Assembly: GCF_029962605.1 (NCBI RefSeq)
Contig: NZ_CP124750.1
Span: 4,216,001 to 4,280,000, forward strand
Source: Serratia sarumanii
GTDB taxonomy: Bacteria > Pseudomonadota > Gammaproteobacteria > Enterobacterales > Enterobacteriaceae
Direction of reading: 5' to 3'
Length of the DNA stretch: 64,000 nt
Under the pieces are notes generated by a model. The model worked only from the letters and a program-made list of their open reading frames with translations, searched no databases and was not told the origin of the DNA. The translations under genes and the position numbers were made by a program. Each line of letters begins with the position of its first letter. The stretch's first letter is position 1. Shown one piece after another: positions 10,368-19,587 of the stretch.

Positions 10368-11792
10368 TTACTTCTTCTTGGCTTTCGGGTTAGGCAGGTC
10401 GGTGATGCTGCCTTCGTAGATCTCCGCCGCCAGGCCCACGGATTCGTGCAGGGTCGGGTGAGCGTGGATGGTCAGCGCGATGTCTTCCGCGTCGCAGCCC
10501 ATCTCGATAGCCAGACCGATTTCACCCAGCAGTTCGCCGCCGTTGGTGCCGACAATCGCGCCACCGATGATGCGGTGAGTTTCTTTGTCGAAGATCAGTT
10601 TGGTCATGCCGTCTGCACAGTCGGAAGCGATCGCACGGCCGGAAGCCGCCCACGGGAAGGTGGAGGTTTCGTAGCTGATGCCTTTCTCTTTCGCTTCTTT
10701 CTCGGTCAGACCCACCCATGCCACTTCCGGCTCGGTGTAAGCGATGGATGGGATCACTTTCGGATCGAAGTAGTGCTTCATGCCGGCGATAACTTCTGCG
10801 GCAACGTGGCCTTCGTGCACGCCTTTGTGCGCCAGCATCGGCTGACCGACGATGTCGCCGATAGCGAAGATGTGCGGCACGTTGGTGCGCAGCTGTTTGT
10901 CGACGTTGATGAAGCCACGCTCGTCAACTTCAACACCGGCTTTGCCGGCATCCAGCAGTTTGCCGTTCGGCACGCGGCCGATCGCCACCAGCACCGCGTC
11001 GTAACGCTGTGGTTCTGCCGGCGCTTTTTTACCTTCCATCGTGACGTAGATGCCGTCTTCTTTGGCTTCTACCGCGGTCACTTTGGTTTCCAGCATCAGG
11101 TTGAACTGCTTGCTGATACGTTTGGTGAAGACTTTCACCACGTCTTTATCTGCCGCCGGGATAACCTGATCGAACATCTCAACGACGTCGATCTGTGAAC
11201 CCAGCGCATGGTATACGGTGCCCATTTCCAGGCCGATGATGCCGCCGCCCATAACCAGCAGACGCTCTGGGACGGTTTTCAGCTCCAGCGCATCGGTGGA
11301 ATCCCACACGCGTGGATCTTCATGAGGAATGAATGGCAGTTGGATCGGACGAGAACCTGCAGCGATGATGGCGTTGTCGAAGTTGATGGTGGTTGGGCCG
11401 TTTTCGCCTTCAACAACCAGGGTGTTAGCGCCGGTGAACTTGCCCAGGCCGTTGACCACTTTCACTTTACGGCCTTTCGCCATGCCAGCCAGACCGCCGG
11501 TCAGCTGAGTGATGACTTTTTCTTTCCAGACGCGCACTTTGTCGATGTCGGTTTTCGGCTCGCCGAAAACGATGCCGTGTTCGGCCAGCGCTTTGGCTTC
11601 TTCGATCACTTTGGCAACGTGCAGCAGTGCTTTGGAAGGGATACATCCCACGTTCAGGCAAACCCCGCCCAGAGTGGAATAACGTTCAACCAGAACGGTT
11701 TCAAGACCTAAGTCAGCGCAACGAAAGGCTGCAGAGTAACCTGCCGGGCCCGCCCCAAGTACCACGACCTGAGTTTTAATTTCAGTACTCAT
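10368..11792 (-). CDS. lpd: Dihydrolipoyl dehydrogenase (E3)
   Basis: A 474-residue FAD enzyme that reoxidises dihydrolipoamide in pyruvate dehydrogenase, 2-oxoglutarate dehydrogenase and the glycine cleavage system. FAD-binding GAGPAGYSAA is at residues 13-22, the redox disulfide is in GGVCLNVGCIPSK (about 42-54), the NAD-binding GGGIIGLE near residue 180, and the catalytic His-Glu pair in HAHPTLHE near the C-terminus. The start was placed at MSTEIKTQVVV to match E. coli Lpd (474 aa). It lies about 230 bp after aceF, so it may also have its own promoter, as in E. coli. Confidence 0.98.
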   Translation of the reverse strand: MSTEIKTQVVVLGAGPAGYSAAFRCADLGLETVLVERYSTLGGVCLNVGCIPSKALLHVAKVIEEAKALAEHGIVFGEPKTDIDKVRVWKEKVITQLTGGLAGMAKGRKVKVVNGLGKFTGANTLVVEGENGPTTINFDNAIIAAGSRPIQLPFIPHEDPRVWDSTDALELKTVPERLLVMGGGIIGLEMGTVYHALGSQIDVVEMFDQVIPAADKDVVKVFTKRISKQFNLMLETKVTAVEAKEDGIYVTMEGKKAPAEPQRYDAVLVAIGRVPNGKLLDAGKAGVEVDERGFINVDKQLRTNVPHIFAIGDIVGQPMLAHKGVHEGHVAAEVIAGMKHYFDPKVIPSIAYTEPEVAWVGLTEKEAKEKGISYETSTFPWAASGRAIASDCADGMTKLIFDKETHRIIGGAIVGTNGGELLGEIGLAIEMGCDAEDIALTIHAHPTLHESVGLAAEIYEGSITDLPNPKAKKK

Positions 11793-11996
11793 CATGACCT
11801 CTTAATTGATTGTCCGGCGGGTCAGACGTCATTTTTATTGCTAATCGATCTCATAACGCCCTTCATCCACCGGGACGCTTACACCGCGAGCAGTTTACAG
11901 AATTGTTAATAATCTGCAAAGCGTGTTCGAGTGACCCGTGTCTCAACAATTTTGTCGAGTTATGCAAAATCCGACAAAACTGCTACAGAATCGTCA

Positions 11997-12018
11997 GGGG
12001 CGCAGCATGCTGCGCCCC
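11997..12018. terminator. Perfect GC palindrome between aceF and lpd
   Basis: An 11-bp-arm perfect palindrome (GGGGCGCAGCA and its complement) lies 7 bp after the aceF stop. On the minus strand no U-run follows (TGACGATT). It may act as a partial terminator or as an mRNA-stabilising hairpin that sets aceEF:lpd transcript ratios. Confidence 0.5.
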
Positions 12019-12025
12019 TTTTGCA

Positions 12026-13909
12026 TTACATCACCAGACGGCGAATGTCGGACAACATGTTGTTGATGATGGTGATGAAGCGCGCACCATCGGCACCGTC
12101 GATAACGCGGTGGTCGAAGGACAGCGACATCGGCATCATCAGGCGCGGCATGAACTCTTTACCGTTCCAGACCGGCTCCATCGCAGACTTGGAGACGCCC
12201 AGGATAGCCACTTCCGGCGCGTTGACGATCGGCGCGAAGTGGGTCGTCCCGATGCCGCCCAGGCTGGAGATGGTGAAGCAGCCGCCCTGCATCTCGCCCG
12301 CGGTCAGCTTGCCGTCGCGCGCTTTCTTGGAGATGGTCATCAGTTCGCGAGACAGCTCGGTGATGCTCTTCTTGTTCACGTCCTTGAACACCGGAACCAC
12401 CAGGCCGTTCGGGGTATCTACCGCCACGCCGATGTTGATGTATTTCTTCAGCGTCAGCTTCTGACCGTCTTCGGACAGCGAGCTGTTGAAGCGCGGCATC
12501 TGCTCCAGAGCGGCAGCAACGGCTTTCATGATGAACACGACAGGCGTGAACTTCACGTCCAGCTTGCGCTTGGCCGCTTCTTCGTTCTGCTGTTTGCGGA
12601 ACGCTTCCAGATCGGTGATGTCGGTTTTGTCGAAGTGAGTCACGTGCGGGATCATCACCCAGTTGCGGCTCAGGTTCGCACCAGAGATCTTCTGGATGCG
12701 GCCCATTTCGACTTCTTCGATCTCGCCGAACTTGCTGAAGTCCACTTTCGGCCATGGCAGCATGCCTGGCAGACCGCCGCCGGCAGCGGCCGGGGCCGCT
12801 TCAGCGCGTTTCACCGCGTCTTTCACGTAAGCCTGAACGTCTTCGCGCAGGATGCGGCCTTTACGACCGGTGCCTTTCACTTTCGCCAGGTTAACGCCGA
12901 ATTCACGCGCCAGACGACGAATGACCGGGGTCGCGTGCACGTATGCCGCGTTCTCGGCGAACTCGCCTTTGTCGTCAGCTTTCGCAGCCGGAGCGGCGGC
13001 TTTCGCGGCGGCCGGCGCCGGCGCAGCTTCCGCTTTAGCAGCAGGCGCGGCGGCAGCGGCAGGCGCAGCGCCTTCCACTTCAAACACCATGATCAGGGAG
13101 CCGGTTTTCACTTTGTCGCCGGTCGCGATCTTGATCTCTTTAACGGTCCCCGCGAACGGTGCCGGCACTTCCATGGAGGCCTTGTCGCCTTCCACGGTGA
13201 TCAGAGACTGCTCGGCGGCAACCTTGTCGCCCACCTTAACCATCACTTCGGTCACTTCGACTTCGTCGCCGCCGATATCCGGCACGGCGACGTCTTTGGC
13301 CGCAGAGGCCGCAGGCGCTGCAGCGGCGGCAGGAGCTTCAACCGCAGCCGGGGCCGCAGCGGAAGCGGCGCCGGCCACTTCGAACACCATGATCAGGGAG
13401 CCGGTTTTCACTTTGTCGCCGGTCGCGATCTTGATCTCTTTCACGGTGCCCGCGAACGGCGCAGGGACTTCCATGGAAGCCTTGTCGCCTTCCACGGTGA
13501 TCAGGGACTGCTCGGCTTCCACCTTGTCGCCCACTTTCACCAGGATCTCGGTCACTTCGACTTCGTCGGCGCCGATGTCCGGCACGGCAACGTCTTTGGC
13601 CGCAGCGGCGGCCGGGGCAGCTGCTGCTGCCGCCGGTTTTTCTTCCGCTTTCGCCGCCGGTGCAGCTTCCGCTGCGCCTGCCGCTTCGAAGATCATGATC
13701 AGTTTGCCGGTTTCGGTTTTATCGCCGACCGCCACTTTGATCTCTTTCACCACGCCCGCCTGCGGGGATGGCACTTCCATGGAAGCCTTGTCGCCTTCCA
13801 CGGTGATCAGCGATTGTTCCGCTTCAACTTTATCGCCGACCTTCACCAGAATCTCGGTGATTTCGACTTCATCTGCACCGATGTCCGGTACGTTGATTTC
13901 GATAGACAT
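12026..13909 (-). CDS. aceF: Dihydrolipoyl acetyltransferase (E2 of pyruvate dehydrogenase)
   Basis: A 627-residue core subunit of the pyruvate dehydrogenase complex that transfers acetyl groups to CoA. Three lipoyl domains are visible, with lipoylated lysines in GDKASME at K41, K143 and about K243, joined by Ala/Pro linkers. They are followed by a peripheral-subunit-binding domain ([17 protein letters not shown], near 320) and the catalytic domain ending with [14 protein letters not shown]. coli AceF has 630 residues and the same layout. The DNA of domains 2 and 3 is almost identical at a 300-bp offset. The gap to aceE is 13 bp. Confidence 0.98.
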   Translation of the reverse strand: MSIEINVPDIGADEVEITEILVKVGDKVEAEQSLITVEGDKASMEVPSPQAGVVKEIKVAVGDKTETGKLIMIFEAAGAAEAAPAAKAEEKPAAAAAAPAAAAAKDVAVPDIGADEVEVTEILVKVGDKVEAEQSLITVEGDKASMEVPAPFAGTVKEIKIATGDKVKTGSLIMVFEVAGAASAAAPAAVEAPAAAAAPAASAAKDVAVPDIGGDEVEVTEVMVKVGDKVAAEQSLITVEGDKASMEVPAPFAGTVKEIKIATGDKVKTGSLIMVFEVEGAAPAAAAAPAAKAEAAPAPAAAKAAAPAAKADDKGEFAENAAYVHATPVIRRLAREFGVNLAKVKGTGRKGRILREDVQAYVKDAVKRAEAAPAAAGGGLPGMLPWPKVDFSKFGEIEEVEMGRIQKISGANLSRNWVMIPHVTHFDKTDITDLEAFRKQQNEEAAKRKLDVKFTPVVFIMKAVAAALEQMPRFNSSLSEDGQKLTLKKYINIGVAVDTPNGLVVPVFKDVNKKSITELSRELMTISKKARDGKLTAGEMQGGCFTISSLGGIGTTHFAPIVNAPEVAILGVSKSAMEPVWNGKEFMPRLMMPMSLSFDHRVIDGADGARFITIINNMLSDIRRLVM

Positions 13910-13922
13910 TATTCAGTACCTC

Positions 13923-16586
13923 TTAGGCCAGACGCGGGTTAACTTTTTCCGGGTTGATGTCGAATTTCTTGATTGCATCGGCAACCACAGAAGCTTCGAT
14001 CTCACCGCGTTTAGCCAGTTCACCCAGAGCAGCAACCACCACGTAGGATGCATCGACTTCGAAGTGGTGACGCAGGTTTTCGCGGCTGTCCGAACGACCG
14101 AAGCCGTCGGTGCCCAGTACGCGATAGTCGCTGGCCGGCACATAAGTACGAACCTGTTCGGCGAACAGTTTCATGTAGTCGGTAGAAGCTACCGCCGGCG
14201 CGTCGCTCATCACCTGAGCGATGTAAGGCACGCGTGGCGTTTCGGTTGGGTGCAGCATGTTCCAGCGCTCGCAATCCTGGCCGTCGCGCGCCAGTTCGGT
14301 GAACGAGGTCACGCTGTAGGTGTCGGAACCCACGCCGTAGTCCTTCGCCAGGATCTGCGCAGCTTCGCGCACGTGGCGCAGGATGGCGCCGGAGCCCAGC
14401 AGCTGTACCTTGCCTTTGCTGCCTTCCAGCGTTTCCAGCTTGTAGATACCCTTGCGGATACCTTCTTCCGCACCCTGCGGCATCGCAGGCATGTGGTAGT
14501 TTTCGTTCAGCGTGGTCAAGTAGTAGTACACGTTTTCCGGGTTGTCGCCATACATGCGCACCAGACCGTCGTGCATGATCACCGCCACTTCGTACGCGTA
14601 AGCCGGATCGTAAGAGATGCAGTTAGGGATGGTCAGAGACTGAATGTGGCTGTGGCCATCTTCGTGCTGCAGACCTTCGCCGTTCAGGGTAGTACGGCCC
14701 GAGGTCCCGCCGATCAGGAAGCCGCGCGCCTGTTGGTCGCCCGCTGCCCAGCACAGGTCGCCGATACGTTGGAAACCGAACATCGAGTAGTAGATGTAGA
14801 ACGGAATCATCGGCAGATCGTTGGTGCTGTAGGAAGTCGCTGCGGCCAGCCAGGAAGAGGCTGCGCCCAGTTCGTTGATGCCTTCCTGCAGGATTTGGCC
14901 TTTCTCGTCTTCTTTGTAGTAAGCCACCTGCTCACGGTCCTGCGGGGTGTACTGCTGGCCGTTCGGGCTGTAGATACCGATCTGACGGAACAGACCTTCC
15001 ATACCGAAGGTACGCGCTTCGTCGGCGATGATTGGCACCAGGCGATCTTTGATCGACTTGTTCTTCAGCATCACGTTCAGGGCACGCACGAAGGCGATAG
15101 TGGTGGAGATCTCTTTGTTCTGCTCTTCCAGCAGCGAGCTGAAATCTTCCAGCGCCGGCATTTCCAGCTTCTGGGTGAACTCCGGCAGACGCGTCGGCAC
15201 GTAGCCTTTCAGCGCCTGGCGACGTTCGTGCAGGTATTTGTACTCTTCGGAATCTTTCTCGAAGGTGATGTACGGCAGTTTTTCGATGTCAGCATCGGCA
15301 ACCGGCACGTTGAAACGATCGCGGAAGTGGTGAACCCCTTCCATGTTCATTTTCTTCACCTGGTGAGCGATGTTTTTACCTTCCGCGGTTTCACCCATGC
15401 CGTAACCTTTGATGGTGTGGGCCAGGATAACGGTCGGTTTGCCTTTGGTGTCCTGCGCTTTTTTCAGTGCAGCGAAGATTTTCTTCGGATCGTGACCACC
15501 ACGGTTCAGCGCCCAGATTTCGTCGTCGGTCATGTCTTTGACCAGCGCCGCAGTTTCCGGGTAACGGCCGAAGAAGTGCTCGCGCACGTAAGCGCCGTCT
15601 TTGGATTTGAAGGTCTGGTAGTCGCCGTCCAGGGTCTCGTTCATCAGCTGAACCAGTTTACCGCTGGTGTCTTTACGCAGCAGTTCGTCCCAACGGCCGC
15701 CCCAGATCACTTTCAGCACCTGCCAGCCTGCGCCGGAGAAGATGCCTTCCAGTTCGTTGATGATCTTGCCGTTGCCGGTGACCGGGCCGTCCAAGCGCTG
15801 CAGGTTGCAGTTGATGACAAACACCAGGTTGTCCAGCTTCTCGCGGGTCGCGATGGTGATGGCGCCTTTGGATTCCGGCTCATCCATCTCGCCGTCGCCC
15901 AGGAAGGCGTAAACGGTCTGCTCAGAGGTGTCTTTCAGGCCGCGGTGTTCCAGGTATTTCAGGAACTTCGCCTGATAGATGGCGCTGATTGGGCCCAGGC
16001 CCATGGATACGGTCGGGAACTGCCAGAATTCCGGCATCAGCTTAGGATGCGGGTAAGAGGACAGGCCGTTGCCGTGCACTTCCTGACGGAAGTTGTTCAT
16101 TTGTTCTTCGGTCAGGCGGCCTTCAAGGAAGGCACGCGCGTAAACGCCCGGAGAGATGTGGCCCTGGAAGTACACCAGGTCGCCGCCGTCTTTCTCGTTG
16201 CGTGCGCGGAAGAAGTGGTTAAAGCAGACTTCATAGAAGGTCGCGGAAGACTGGAAGGAAGCCATGTGGCCGCCCAGCTCCAGGTCTTTTTTGGATGCGC
16301 GAAGAACGGTCATGATCGCGTTCCAACGGATCGCAGAGCGAATGCGGCGTTCCAGATCCAGGTTGCCTGGGTAGGCCGGTTCGTCTTCTACCGCGATGGT
16401 GTTGACGTAGTTGTGCGCTGCAGCACCGGCCGCAACGTTAACGCCGCCTTTGCGGGCTTCTCCCAATACCTGATCAATCAGAAACTGAGCTCGCTCAACA
16501 CCCTCTTCACGGATGACCGATTCGATCGCCTGCAGCCAGTCGCGGGTTTCGATCGGATCCACGTCATTGTTTAAACGTTCTGACAT
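13923..16586 (-). CDS. aceE: Pyruvate dehydrogenase E1 component
   Basis: An 887-residue thiamine-diphosphate enzyme that decarboxylates pyruvate and acetylates E2. The thiamine motif begins at GDGEMDEPES (near residue 229) and ends around NCNLQRLDGPV. The homodimeric E1 type and length (887) equal E. coli AceE. The ATG at 16586 gives MSERLNNDVDPIETRDWL; an upstream in-frame extension has no counterpart. It is the second gene of pdhR-aceE-aceF-lpd and lies 165 bp after pdhR. Confidence 0.98.
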   Translation of the reverse strand: MSERLNNDVDPIETRDWLQAIESVIREEGVERAQFLIDQVLGEARKGGVNVAAGAAAHNYVNTIAVEDEPAYPGNLDLERRIRSAIRWNAIMTVLRASKKDLELGGHMASFQSSATFYEVCFNHFFRARNEKDGGDLVYFQGHISPGVYARAFLEGRLTEEQMNNFRQEVHGNGLSSYPHPKLMPEFWQFPTVSMGLGPISAIYQAKFLKYLEHRGLKDTSEQTVYAFLGDGEMDEPESKGAITIATREKLDNLVFVINCNLQRLDGPVTGNGKIINELEGIFSGAGWQVLKVIWGGRWDELLRKDTSGKLVQLMNETLDGDYQTFKSKDGAYVREHFFGRYPETAALVKDMTDDEIWALNRGGHDPKKIFAALKKAQDTKGKPTVILAHTIKGYGMGETAEGKNIAHQVKKMNMEGVHHFRDRFNVPVADADIEKLPYITFEKDSEEYKYLHERRQALKGYVPTRLPEFTQKLEMPALEDFSSLLEEQNKEISTTIAFVRALNVMLKNKSIKDRLVPIIADEARTFGMEGLFRQIGIYSPNGQQYTPQDREQVAYYKEDEKGQILQEGINELGAASSWLAAATSYSTNDLPMIPFYIYYSMFGFQRIGDLCWAAGDQQARGFLIGGTSGRTTLNGEGLQHEDGHSHIQSLTIPNCISYDPAYAYEVAVIMHDGLVRMYGDNPENVYYYLTTLNENYHMPAMPQGAEEGIRKGIYKLETLEGSKGKVQLLGSGAILRHVREAAQILAKDYGVGSDTYSVTSFTELARDGQDCERWNMLHPTETPRVPYIAQVMSDAPAVASTDYMKLFAEQVRTYVPASDYRVLGTDGFGRSDSRENLRHHFEVDASYVVVAALGELAKRGEIEASVVADAIKKFDINPEKVNPRLA

Positions 16587-16751
16587 GGTGGTATTCCTTA
16601 TCTGTCTAATGGTTTGTTTGGAGCCTGTCTTCCTGTGCTCTGTGCAAAAACACACGAAGACAGGCCCATCAGTTTAGTTGCCGCTTAAGTACTTAACTAA
16701 GTACCTCGAACTTAACCCCCGCAGGCTGGTGTACCCTGAAGAGGACAGCTC

Positions 16752-17516
16752 TTAATCCTTGCGTTGCTGGAGACGCCGTAGCGATCTCTCGCGCCGAGTA
16801 TGCTCCCGGCTGAGATCCAGCAAGATTTCCTCGATAAACGCCAAGTGGCGATGCGAGGCTTCACGGGCCTTTTCCGGCTCGCGTGCCACAATCGCCTCAA
16901 AAATTCCGGCGCGGTGGCTGCTCACTTTTGCCAACATCTCACGGCGCGAGTAGAGCAATTCAAAGTTCTGACGCACGTTCTGTTCCAGCATCGGCCCCAT
17001 GCAGCGTAGCAGGTGAAGTAACACAACGTTGTGGGCAGCTTCGGTCACGGCGATTTGATACTGCATGACCGCATCGGCTTCGGCGTCGAGATCGCCGCTG
17101 TCTTGAGCCTGTTGAATCACGATGTGGCAGTCGCGGATGCGCGCCAGATCTTCATCGGTGCCGCGCAGCGCCGCGTAATAGGCGGCAATGCCTTCCAGCG
17201 CGTGACGGGTTTCCAGCAGATCGAACTGTGATTCGGGATGGTCGGCCAGCAGCTCGGCCAGCGGATCGCTGAAGCTCTGCCACAGATTAGTTTGCACGAA
17301 GGTGCCGCCGCCCTGACGACGCAGGAGCAGCCCTTTCGCTTCCAGGCGCTGAATGGCCTCTCTCAGAGAAGGACGGGAGACATCAAATTGTTTCGCCAGC
17401 TCGCGCTCCGGAGGCAGTTTTTCGCCTGGGCGCAGTGTCCCCTCGAGGATCAGATATTCGAGCTGTTGCTCGATAACATCTGACAACTTGGGTTGGCGGA
17501 TTTTGCTGTAGGCCAT
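16752..17516 (-). CDS. pdhR: Pyruvate-responsive repressor PdhR (GntR family)
   Basis: A 254-residue transcription factor that represses the pdh operon until pyruvate binds. The N-terminal winged helix-turn-helix spans about residues 8-75 ([20 protein letters not shown] is the recognition part) and the C-terminal FCD effector domain about 95-240. The start [17 protein letters not shown] matches E. coli PdhR in length; an 18-codon upstream extension was rejected. A perfect PdhR operator lies 35 bp before the ATG, indicating autoregulation. Confidence 0.97.
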   Translation of the reverse strand: MAYSKIRQPKLSDVIEQQLEYLILEGTLRPGEKLPPERELAKQFDVSRPSLREAIQRLEAKGLLLRRQGGGTFVQTNLWQSFSDPLAELLADHPESQFDLLETRHALEGIAAYYAALRGTDEDLARIRDCHIVIQQAQDSGDLDAEADAVMQYQIAVTEAAHNVVLLHLLRCMGPMLEQNVRQNFELLYSRREMLAKVSSHRAGIFEAIVAREPEKAREASHRHLAFIEEILLDLSREHTRRERSLRRLQQRKD

Positions 17517-17550
17517 GAGTGAATTCTTCTCTGCGAATGGCGCGGAGTCA

Positions 17551-17565
17551 ATTGGTAATACCAAT
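17551..17565 (-). promoter_or_regulatory. PdhR operator
   Basis: ATTGGTAATACCAAT is a perfect match to the PdhR consensus ATTGGTNNNACCAAT, 35-50 bp upstream of the pdhR start. Expected to give pyruvate-relieved autorepression of the whole pdh operon. Confidence 0.9.
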
Positions 17566-17691
17566 TTCAAAAACGTGACGGTAAAGTAACAAAGTATTCA
17601 CCTCCTGTCCATACGGGCCTTGATCGAAATCAGGTTACCCGCACATTTTAACACCCCGCTGAAAACCCCGCTGCAAACCGGTAACGCCGTG

Positions 17692-17704
17692 ATGGTATTA
17701 CCAT
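17692..17704. promoter_or_regulatory. Second PdhR-like dyad
   Basis: ATGGTATTACCAT keeps the TGGT-N3-ACCA core of the PdhR operator but has A/T instead of TT/AA at the outer positions. It lies about 175 bp upstream of the pdhR start. Occupancy by PdhR is inferred from the match only. Confidence 0.4.
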
Positions 17705-18092
17705 TTACGCGCCGGGTTGGGGATTTAACTTTTACCAAACCTTACGCAAGGAAGAGTGCAAACTTTTTGCCCAAGTTTTATTGCATGGTTATGACGCTTT
17801 AATGAATGGCTATTTGGCGAGCACCGCCACGGTGATTCGTTCATTATTTGAACGCGCACCGCCGCTCGGATCTACGTTATTTTTGCGCATTATGTGATTT
17901 GTTGCTTATTTCATGCACTGAATCCCTCCCGCCGTCACACAACCCGCATTTTGTTTCCTAAACTGCTGCAATCTTAATCACTCACACGACAAAGCAGGTG
18001 CAAACCGACGCACATAACATTATTCTCTGCCAAACGGTAGCGGCGCCGTGGAATTAATAGCTATAACGCCGTAAATAAAACAAAACACACAT

Positions 18093-18110
18093 CGTAACCA
18101 CTGCTTTACA
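18093..18110 (+). promoter_or_regulatory. TyrR-box-like site before aroP
   Basis: CGTAAC-CACTGC-TTTACA resembles the TyrR box TGTAAA-N6-TTTACA, with the right half perfect. It lies 38 bp upstream of the aroP start. A weaker candidate (CGTAAA at 18069) is 24 bp further upstream, which would echo the paired TyrR boxes of E. coli aroP. Regulation by TyrR is inferred. Confidence 0.45.
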
Positions 18111-18147
18111 GGTATGTGGGCATTCACAACGACAGAGGGTTTGATTG

Positions 18148-19524
18148 ATGGATGGTCAACAGCATGGTGACCAGCTGAAACGCGGCCTGAAAAACCGCCA
18201 TATTCAGCTCATCGCCTTAGGTGGCGCAATCGGCACCGGGTTATTTCTCGGTATCGCTCAAACAATAAAAATGGCCGGCCCGTCAGTGCTTCTCGGCTAC
18301 GCCATTGGCGGCTTCATCGCGTTTCTGATCATGCGCCAGCTGGGGGAGATGGTGGTGGAAGAGCCGGTTGCCGGTTCCTTCAGCCACTTCGCCTACAAAT
18401 ACTGGGGCAACTTCGCCGGCTTCGCCTCCGGCTGGAACTACTGGGTGCTGTATGTCCTGGTGGCGATGGCGGAACTGACCGCGGTCGGCATCTACGTGCA
18501 GTACTGGTGGCCGGAGATCCCCACCTGGGTTTCCGCCGCGGTATTCTTCCTGGCGATCAACGCCATCAACCTGGCCAACGTGAAAGTTTACGGCGAGATG
18601 GAGTTCTGGTTTGCCATCATCAAGGTGGTGGCAATTATCGGCATGATCGTGTTCGGCGCCTACCTGCTGTTCAGCGGCATGGGCGGCCCGGAAGCCACCG
18701 TCACCAACCTGTGGGCGCAGGGCGGGTTCTTCCCGAACGGCATCATGGGCCTGGTGATGGCGATGGCGGTGATCATGTTCTCCTTCGGCGGCCTCGAGCT
18801 GGTCGGCATCACCGCCGCCGAAGCCGACGACCCGCAAAAGAGCATTCCGAAAGCCACCAATCAGGTGATCTACCGCATTCTGATCTTCTATATCGGTTCG
18901 CTGGCCATTCTGCTGTCGCTGTACCCTTGGGGCAAAGTGGTCGAAGGCGGCAGCCCGTTCGTGCTGATCTTCCACGCGCTGAACAGCAACCTGGTGGCGA
19001 CCGTGCTGAACATCGTGGTGCTTACCGCCGCGCTGTCGGTGTACAACAGCTGCGTCTACTGTAACAGCCGCATGCTGTACGGCCTGGCGCAGCAGGGCAA
19101 CGGCCCGAAAAGCCTGTTGAAGGTCGACGGCCGCGGCGTGCCGGTGGTGGCCATCGGCATTTCCGCCCTCGCCACCGCGCTGTGCGTGCTGATTAACTAC
19201 CTGATCCCGGGCCGCGCCTTCGAACTGTTGATGGCGTTGGTGGTATCGGCGCTGGTGATCAACTGGGCAATGATCAGCCTGGCGCACCTGAAGTTCCGCG
19301 CCGCCAAAAACCGCGAAGGCGTGGTGCCGAAGTTCAAAGCGTTCTGGTACCCGTTCAGCAACTACCTGTGCCTGCTGTTCATGGCCGGCATCCTGGTGAT
19401 CATGTACCTGACGCCGGGCATTCAAATCTCGGTGCTGCTGATCCCGGTGTGGGTGGCGATCCTGGCCGTCGGTTACGCCATCAAACAGCGCAGCCAACGC
19501 GTCGACGGCGTCACCAGCCGTTGA
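18148..19524 (+). CDS. aroP: Aromatic amino acid permease AroP
   Basis: A 458-residue inner-membrane proton symporter of the APC superfamily that imports Phe, Tyr and Trp. The family signature GGAIGTGLFLGIAQTIKMAGPS begins at about residue 25, and about 12 hydrophobic segments follow. Length (E. coli 457) and place next to pdhR match E. coli aroP. The start was placed at the ATG (MDGQQHGDQLKRG), one codon after an in-frame TTG. Confidence 0.95.
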   Translation: MDGQQHGDQLKRGLKNRHIQLIALGGAIGTGLFLGIAQTIKMAGPSVLLGYAIGGFIAFLIMRQLGEMVVEEPVAGSFSHFAYKYWGNFAGFASGWNYWVLYVLVAMAELTAVGIYVQYWWPEIPTWVSAAVFFLAINAINLANVKVYGEMEFWFAIIKVVAIIGMIVFGAYLLFSGMGGPEATVTNLWAQGGFFPNGIMGLVMAMAVIMFSFGGLELVGITAAEADDPQKSIPKATNQVIYRILIFYIGSLAILLSLYPWGKVVEGGSPFVLIFHALNSNLVATVLNIVVLTAALSVYNSCVYCNSRMLYGLAQQGNGPKSLLKVDGRGVPVVAIGISALATALCVLINYLIPGRAFELLMALVVSALVINWAMISLAHLKFRAAKNREGVVPKFKAFWYPFSNYLCLLFMAGILVIMYLTPGIQISVLLIPVWVAILAVGYAIKQRSQRVDGVTSR

Positions 19525-19545
19525 ATCCCATGACCGCGCAATAAA

Positions 19546-19574
19546 ATGGCCCGCTGATGCGGGCCATTTTTTTT
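19546..19574 (+). terminator. Rho-independent terminator after aroP
   Basis: Stem ATGGCCCGC / GCGGGCCAT with loop TGAT followed by eight T residues. The run AAAA before the stem means it can also stop minus-strand transcripts from the oxidoreductase operon, whose last stop codon is at 19588. Confidence 0.93.
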
Positions 19575-19587
19575 GCCTGAACGCCGC

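Larger units (their letters stand above)
17571..18147. other. Divergent regulatory region between pdhR and aroP
   Basis: About 580 bp without a convincing gene; a 60-codon frame at 17620-17802 has no recognisable features. It should contain the pdh operon promoter on the minus strand and the aroP promoter on the plus strand. It holds a second PdhR-like dyad (17692-17704) and one TyrR-box-like sequence (18093-18110). Confidence 0.6.

Noticed and set aside
12852..16574. A 1,240-codon open frame on the plus strand opposite aceF and aceE
   Set aside because: It lies antisense to two certain genes, and its length results from codon bias (few stop codons in the mirrored frame of high-GC genes). 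The translation has no recognisable domain.
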